Part shown: in pieces, positions 35,780 through 40,684 of the stretch
Layout: every line of letters begins with the position of its first letter
Numbering within the stretch: the stretch's first letter is position 1
From: a virus
Length of the DNA stretch: 40,684 bases
IMG/VR virus record: IMGVR_UViG_3300035663_000032
Span: 1-40,684 of that record
Strand: one strand, 5' to 3'
Made by a program: the position numbers and the translations under genes
Notes under the pieces: generated by a model
What the model was told of the DNA's origin: nothing
Seen by the model: the letters and a program-made list of their open reading frames with translations, nothing else
Databases searched by the model: none

Positions 35780-38550
35780 AGGTTTCCCCCGTCAAATCGA
35801 GCTTCAACACGGGGGAGGTTTCGCCGCTTCTCTATGGGCGCACCGACATTGCGAAGTACCAAAACGGGTGCTTTGAGCTCACCAATTTTATTCCCACGGT
35901 GCAGGGCCCCGCTCGTCGGCGTCCAGGCACGCGTTACGTGGAGGACGTCAAAGACCCGTCCCAGCGCACGTGGCTTGCCAAGTTCGAGTTTAACACTTCG
36001 CAGGCGTACGTACTGGAGTTTGGGCACCAGTACATTCGATTTTATACGCAGGGCGGGCAGCTGCTGGACACAGGGGTGCCTGTGGAGGTGGCAACGCCCT
36101 ACACGAGCGCATCACTGACGACGGCTGACGGCACGTTTGCCTTGGATATGGTTCAGAGCGGGGACGTGCTTTATGTCGTCCATCCCTCATACCCGCCGTA
36201 CAAGCTCCAGCGGTTCAGCAACACCAGTTGGACGTTCACTCAGATCGCTTTCACCAACGGCCCCTTCGTCACAGAGAACACGGATCGAACTGTCCAATTT
36301 TACGCAACAGGGAGCACCGGGTCAGTCACGATCTATGGAGTCCCGGGGCTAACCTCGGGCGGGGTTTATCCTAAATTTGCCACGGGAACCTACTTGCGGT
36401 TGGCCGTGCAAGACTTGAGCGCAATCAAGCCATGGGGGGCAGGGCAGGAGATTGCCGCGGATGGGAACGTGCCCAACCCGCTGGGTATTTACCGGCGCTC
36501 TGATGGAAAGACGTACATCTGCAAGACCAATGAAACCTGCGGGACTGGGAAAACAATGCAGTGCGGAGGGGATACGCCAACGCACACTTATGGGACGCAG
36601 TCGGATGGCGGAGGGCGCGCTGTCTCGGGAACGATCGTCCAGCGCCAAGGCGTGGATTGGGAATTTTTGGATGAAGGGTGGGGGTATGTGCTTATTACTG
36701 GGAATACGACCGCCACGGCTGGAACTGTTGGCGCGATAACCAATGGAAGCGCGGCGGTTGTCTGTGGTGGCTCGTCGCAGCTGCGCGAGGGGGATAATCT
36801 TTCTGGGACAGACATTCAGCCCGGAACGCAGGTTGCCAGCGTTACGGATGGGGCTGGCTTTATTATGACGCTCCCAGCCACAGCGACGAATGCGACTGCG
36901 GCGATCACCTATTCTCGGACAACGATCACCGGCACAGTCCAGGGATCGACCGCCCTTCCGTTCGCTTTAGTTGAGCAGACTCAGAATGGCTCGGTGACGT
37001 CGGCAAGCGCGGTGGTCACGGGGTTGTCGAGCACCGCGAATCTTTTCATTGGGATGAGCGTCCGCGGCTACGGGGTGCCAGCGGGAATCACTATCAAGAG
37101 CGTTGACTCGCCCACCCAAATCACCCTTTCCGCTGTGGCGTCCAGGACTGGCGCTTTTTCGCTGCGGTTTGTACAACCCACGTTCCGGTGGTCGCGTGGA
37201 GCGTTTAACTTGGCAGACGGGTATCCGAGCGCGGTGACGTTCTTCCGGGAGCGGCTAACGTTTGCGGCCGGCCAGAAGCTGTACTTCAGCGCTGCGGGCG
37301 ACTTTGAGAACTTCAACGCCTACAACGCATCCGGTAACGTCACCGCGGCACAAGCGATTCAGGCCACGATTTCGAGTGATCAGGTCAACCAGGTGCAATG
37401 GTTAGCGCCACAGCAGGCGCTTATCATCGGCACGGCTGGCGGGGAGTTTGCGTGTCTGGAGAATTCCACTCAGGACCCGTTCGGCCCGGGGAATGTGAAG
37501 ATCGAACAGCACTCCGCGGACGGTTCCCGGAATGGTGTCCGGCCCGTGCGTGTGGGCAATGCGACTCTGTTTGTGCAGCGGTCTGGGAAGAAGGTGAAGG
37601 AGTGTACCTTCAAGATTCAATCGAGCGCGTACGTCACCCAAGACATGACCGTGCTTTCGGAGCATGTGACGCGGATCTCTGGAATCACTCAGCTTGCCTG
37701 GCACAAGGAGCCGTATTCGGTGGTGTGGTGCGTGCGCGAAGATGGCCGGTTGCTGGGGTTCACCTACAACACCGAGCAGGATGTCACCGGGTGGCACGTT
37801 CACAGCATCGCGGGCGGCTTGTTCGCGGTGGAGAGCGTCACGGTGATTCCGACGCCCGGCAAAGAGGCTGACCAGCTGTGGATGATCGTGCGGGATGATA
37901 CGTCCTCGAAGCGCTGGGTGGTCTACCTCGAGACCGAAGAGCTTGCGGCCGCGCTCAACTTTTATGTGGATGTGGGCCTTTCGTACAACGGAGCGTCCAC
38001 GGCGGCAGTATCTGGTCTGGGCCACCTTGATCTGACCTACTTTGCAGGCGCTGGGCTGACGCTGGATTACGACTGGCTTGGGGTGGTTGCTGATGCGGCC
38101 GTTCCATCCTACACGATTACCGGCGCGGGCACGTTGACCCTTGGTCGGGCTGCTGAGGTGATTTCTGTCGGGATGAATTACCCGAGTGTGATGGTTCCCA
38201 CTGCCTTTGAAGCGGGCGGCGGCGATGGCACTTCCCAAGGCAAACAGCGACGCACCACCAAGGTTGCGTTCCGTTTCCATGAGACGCAAGGCGGGCAATG
38301 GAAGGGCGCTGGAAGTCAGAACGACGGCGAGGCTTCCGACTGGAATCGGTTCGTGTTTCCTCGCAGCTCGATGAACGGCACGCCGACCGGATTGCGCATG
38401 GACACGGCCCCGACGCTGTTCACCGGGGTCGTGGTGCAGGACTGGGAGGGCGACTACGTGCTCGAAGATCCGATGACCATCCGCCAGGCGGAACCGTTTC
38501 CAATGACCATTGTGGCCATCATGCCGCAATTCACCGTTTTCGACCGATGA
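35776..38550 (+). CDS. Tail tubular protein B (gp12-like nozzle), phage B
   Basis: A 924-residue protein. N-terminus SPVKSSFNTGEVSPLLYGRTDIAKYQNGCFELTNFIPTVQGPARRRPGTRYV is the classic tail tubular B start. The middle has Thr/Gly/Val-rich insertions (~280-470). The PSAVTFFRERLTFAAGQKLYFSAAGDFENF segment and the C-terminal third complete the match. It forms the hexameric tail nozzle. I chose ATG 35776 at the ATGA overlap rather than 35758. The 3' third is duplicated at 3-938 in phage A. Confidence 0.92.
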   Translation: MKVSPVKSSFNTGEVSPLLYGRTDIAKYQNGCFELTNFIPTVQGPARRRPGTRYVEDVKDPSQRTWLAKFEFNTSQAYVLEFGHQYIRFYTQGGQLLDTGVPVEVATPYTSASLTTADGTFALDMVQSGDVLYVVHPSYPPYKLQRFSNTSWTFTQIAFTNGPFVTENTDRTVQFYATGSTGSVTIYGVPGLTSGGVYPKFATGTYLRLAVQDLSAIKPWGAGQEIAADGNVPNPLGIYRRSDGKTYICKTNETCGTGKTMQCGGDTPTHTYGTQSDGGGRAVSGTIVQRQGVDWEFLDEGWGYVLITGNTTATAGTVGAITNGSAAVVCGGSSQLREGDNLSGTDIQPGTQVASVTDGAGFIMTLPATATNATAAITYSRTTITGTVQGSTALPFALVEQTQNGSVTSASAVVTGLSSTANLFIGMSVRGYGVPAGITIKSVDSPTQITLSAVASRTGAFSLRFVQPTFRWSRGAFNLADGYPSAVTFFRERLTFAAGQKLYFSAAGDFENFNAYNASGNVTAAQAIQATISSDQVNQVQWLAPQQALIIGTAGGEFACLENSTQDPFGPGNVKIEQHSADGSRNGVRPVRVGNATLFVQRSGKKVKECTFKIQSSAYVTQDMTVLSEHVTRISGITQLAWHKEPYSVVWCVREDGRLLGFTYNTEQDVTGWHVHSIAGGLFAVESVTVIPTPGKEADQLWMIVRDDTSSKRWVVYLETEELAAALNFYVDVGLSYNGASTAAVSGLGHLDLTYFAGAGLTLDYDWLGVVADAAVPSYTITGAGTLTLGRAAEVISVGMNYPSVMVPTAFEAGGGDGTSQGKQRRTTKVAFRFHETQGGQWKGAGSQNDGEASDWNRFVFPRSSMNGTPTGLRMDTAPTLFTGVVVQDWEGDYVLEDPMTIRQAEPFPMTIVAIMPQFTVFDR

Positions 38551-38987
38551 CCATTGAACCCCTCATTGCTGACCACGTGATGAATGTGCTCCTGCAGCCT
38601 TCACAGGCGTGTTTCGCTTCGTCCATAGACGCCGAGTACGCGAACAGGCTGGTGGTGTCAGGCCCCGCATTTTCAGCGATTCACAACGGGGAGGTGCTGG
38701 CGTGCGCCGGACTCATTCCGCAGTGGGAAGGGCGCGCGATAGCCTGGGCGCTGGTGGCGGCTGAGGCTGGCCCGCATTTCGTACGCATTCACAAGGCGGT
38801 GAAGCGGTTTCTCGAGCTCCAGAAGATCCGGCGGATTGAGACATGGGTTTACCCGACGTTTGAGCCTGCGCACCGATGGATGCGGCTGCTCGGGTTTAAG
38901 CTCGAGGGACGCATGACGGCTTACGGGCCGGATGGATCGGACGGAGACCTTTACGCAAGACTATGGGACAAGCTTGGCCATATTTAA
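38547..38987 (+). CDS. gp13-like internal virion protein with GNAT fold, phage B
   Basis: A 146-residue homologue of 935-1366. Differences include Lys/Asn in the first helix, FVRIHKAVKRFLEL versus FLRIHKAAKRFLDL, and a C-terminus ending LGHI instead of Q. The C-terminal change occurs exactly where the gp14-like cassettes diverge. ATGA overlap with tail tubular B. Confidence 0.75.
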   Translation: MTIEPLIADHVMNVLLQPSQACFASSIDAEYANRLVVSGPAFSAIHNGEVLACAGLIPQWEGRAIAWALVAAEAGPHFVRIHKAVKRFLELQKIRRIETWVYPTFEPAHRWMRLLGFKLEGRMTAYGPDGSDGDLYARLWDKLGHI

Positions 38988-39520
38988 CAATGGGAGTTAT
39001 CTCCGGGGCATCCACGGCCTCGGCGATGGATTCGGCCCAGCAGCAGGCCGATGCTCAAGAGGCGCAGGCTAACGCAGAGCGACAGGCGGCCGAGTACAAC
39101 GCGACAGTTGAGCGAAACAACGCGGCATCCGCCCGTGAAGCGACGACGAGACGCGAGGCCCAGCAGCGCTATCAGTCGGAGTTATTGGCAGGGCGCAACG
39201 CGGCGATAGCGGCGGAGTCTGGCGTCGGGATGGATGGGTCTAACTGGGATTTTATGCGCCAGAACGCAGTCCAGGGAGAGCTTGAGGCGCTCAACATTCG
39301 CTTCACGGGGGAGACGCAGGCGCAAGGGTTGCTCGCAAAGGCGCAACAGTACGACATGCACCGAGTCGCGGCCGCGCGCAGTGCAGCGGAGGCGCGCCGC
39401 GCCGGAAAGACTGCGGTTCGAGCTGCCGCCATCAAGGGGGTATCAAACTTCGTTAGCATGGGGATGACTAGCGGCGCATGGGGCGGCGGCGTGAAGCCAA
39501 CAACTATGAGCGGAGGTTAA
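38963..39520 (+). CDS. gp14-like internal virion/ejection protein, phage B allele
   Basis: A 185-residue protein, 28 residues shorter than the phage A allele. It starts MGQAWPYLTMGVISGASTASAM and lacks the two long Gly/Ala hydrophobic segments of the other allele. It shares the central RNNAA...MDGSNWD(L/F)MRQNAVQGEL element and the C-terminal AWGGGVKPTT-SGG. An alternative start is the ATG at 38990 (MGVISG). The role is inferred from synteny. Confidence 0.68.
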   Translation: MGQAWPYLTMGVISGASTASAMDSAQQQADAQEAQANAERQAAEYNATVERNNAASAREATTRREAQQRYQSELLAGRNAAIAAESGVGMDGSNWDFMRQNAVQGELEALNIRFTGETQAQGLLAKAQQYDMHRVAAARSAAEARRAGKTAVRAAAIKGVSNFVSMGMTSGAWGGGVKPTTMSGG

Positions 39521-39523
39521 TTT

Positions 39524-40684
39524 ATGGCCGGACTATCAGCATACCTCGGACAGACACAGGCGGTCGCGGCACAGATGCCAACCATGCAGGCGGCCCGGAT
39601 GCCGGACGCCTCGGGTGCGGAAGCGACAGCGCGGCTTGGCGGGGCGCTGTACGGCGTCGCGGATCAAATCGCCACGTACGAACACAACAAGCAGGTGCAG
39701 TTGGCCGGGAAGACCTACGCGGACGCGGCAAGCCAATGGTACACGCGCCTAGAGCAGCTTAAGCAATCTGCGGGCGACGGGGCTCCGAACTTCGTAAAGA
39801 ACCTCCAGGGCGAGTTTCAGAAGTTTCGCGCCGAGACACTCGCGCGCACTAGCAACCATGTTGCCAAGCGGTTTTTGGAGGAGAAGTTCACCGGGCTGAA
39901 TGCAGACTTGAGCCGGCAGGCCCTGCACTTTCAGGCACACGCTCAGGTGCAGCAGTCCGAGAATAACATCGAGCAGACGGTGAACACGCTTGGAACAAGC
40001 GCCATGCCGTACGAGTCCAAGGTGGACGCCCTGAACAGTGTAGTGGATACCTCCACGCTTCAGGCTGGGTATAAGACGGCCTACAAGATGAAGGCGCGCA
40101 TTGCCCTCGCGAAAACGCAGGGGATGCAGGAGATCGAGCGGGACCCGCAAGCCGTGTACGACATGCTCAAGGGCCGTATTGTTGGGGAGCTGGGCGAACC
40201 TTCGCTTGATCCCACGAATATTCAGCGCCCGTCATGGGTTGATGACCTGCCAATGCAGGAGCGTCTTTCGTTGGAGTCTCATGCGCTTTCGCGCACGCAC
40301 CAACGGACCGGCCAGCTACGAGCGGGCGTTGAGAACAAGGCGAACGACCATGAGGCGCGGTTCCTTCAAGGGCTCCCGGTGGCGGAGCCTATGACGAAGG
40401 TGGACTTTCAAGCGGCATACCGGCCCGAAGAGGTGGAGCCTAAGTGGGCGCAGTATGTGACCCGGCAACAGCTCGGGGCAGACATCCAGTCAATGGGGGC
40501 GATGTCGGCCGGGGCTATTGCGGGCGTGCTACAGAAGACCCGCACTGAAATGGAGGTGGCCACGGAAGGTCAGTCGGTCGCGTTTGTGGATCGGTACAAC
40601 CGGACACTGGAGGCGGCTAAACGTATTCAGCAGGCTCGGGAGAAAGACCCGATGGCAGCGGCGCTGCAAGGCCAGCTGTTTGGG
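39524..40684 (+). CDS. gp15-like ejection protein, 5' part, phage B
   Basis: 387 codons open to the window edge, nearly identical to the first 387 residues of 1996-4122. It starts in the same TTAATTTATGGCC context. Only the N-terminal half is visible. Confidence 0.8.
   Translation, partial: MAGLSAYLGQTQAVAAQMPTMQAARMPDASGAEATARLGGALYGVADQIATYEHNKQVQLAGKTYADAASQWYTRLEQLKQSAGDGAPNFVKNLQGEFQKFRAETLARTSNHVAKRFLEEKFTGLNADLSRQALHFQAHAQVQQSENNIEQTVNTLGTSAMPYESKVDALNSVVDTSTLQAGYKTAYKMKARIALAKTQGMQEIERDPQAVYDMLKGRIVGELGEPSLDPTNIQRPSWVDDLPMQERLSLESHALSRTHQRTGQLRAGVENKANDHEARFLQGLPVAEPMTKVDFQAAYRPEEVEPKWAQYVTRQQLGADIQSMGAMSAGAIAGVLQKTRTEMEVATEGQSVAFVDRYNRTLEAAKRIQQAREKDPMAAALQGQLFG

Larger units (their letters stand above)
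37613..40684. repeat. Right copy of the diverged duplication (phage B)
   Basis: Partner of 1-3156. It has the same gene order: tail tubular B end, GNAT-like gp13, gp14-like, start of gp15-like. The right copy is cut by the window edge, so similarity probably continues beyond it. Confidence 0.9.

Noticed and set aside
37402-38529. 375-residue minus-strand open frame
   Set aside because: It is antisense to the conserved tail tubular B gene, low-quality in composition (Arg/His-rich), and explained by high GC at third positions.

Overview
The window is temperate podovirus DNA from end to end; I see no host gene. Two related phages lie head to tail. Bases 1 to about 16447 are the distal late half of phage A: end of the tail tubular B gene, ejection proteins, tail fibre and tail accessory genes, lysis genes. 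Bases from about 16448 onward are phage B from its integrase through early genes, packaging and head genes, tail tubes and the first ejection proteins, where the window cuts off. The last 3.07 kb (37613-40684) repeats the first 3.16 kb (1-3156) at roughly 95% nucleotide identity by eye, with mostly synonymous changes and one swapped cassette (the gp14-like gene). The junction carries the 3' part of a tRNA-Gly(CCC) gene, next to the integrase. The simplest reading is two prophages of about 37.6 kb integrated in tandem at one tRNA-Gly locus. A circular or concatemeric phage genome assembled across strain variants is the main alternative.

Layout. 1-9959: tail tube end, gp13-like GNAT-fold protein, gp14-, gp15- and giant gp16-like ejection proteins. 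The giant (1941 aa) carries a zeta-toxin-like P-loop kinase module and a degenerate zincin motif, so it looks like a polyvalent injected protein. 10043-14946: T7-type tail fibre with 65-residue repeats, LamG-like lectin, tail assembly chaperone, large beta-rich tail protein. 14946-16323: lysis (one-TM spanin or holin-like protein, M15 endolysin, 3-TM holin). 16326-16612: att core, putative integrase arm sites, terminator, int promoter. 16613-19503: integrase, Panacea-domain protein with a two-TM partner, exported lipoprotein. 19504-21437: control region with a perfect palindromic operator inside a promoter, two ribbon-helix-helix proteins, two leftward genes and an excisionase-like HTH. 21481-27668: small genes, RusA, RecT, SSB-like protein, DUF1351-like protein, a DUF1376 replication protein with iterons inside its gene, and a DnaC-like loader. 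27724-38550: Sf6-type small terminase, large terminase, T7/BPP-1-like portal, Bbp19-like protein, scaffold, capsid, decoration-like proteins, tail tubular A and B. 38547-40684: second copy of the ejection genes.

The logic is a lambda-like early region (recombination, helicase loading, origin within the initiator gene) joined to a T7-like virion, with no phage RNA polymerase in the genome-length unit visible here. Transcription therefore probably depends on host polymerase. Five sites share a -35, an 18-bp spacer, a -10 and then a GCGTCTC-like box at the heads of transcription units. GC content looks near 58-60%. The host cannot be named from this DNA; a Gram-negative bacterium is likely from the lipoprotein and T7-type ejection apparatus, and Verrucomicrobiota is only a weak guess.
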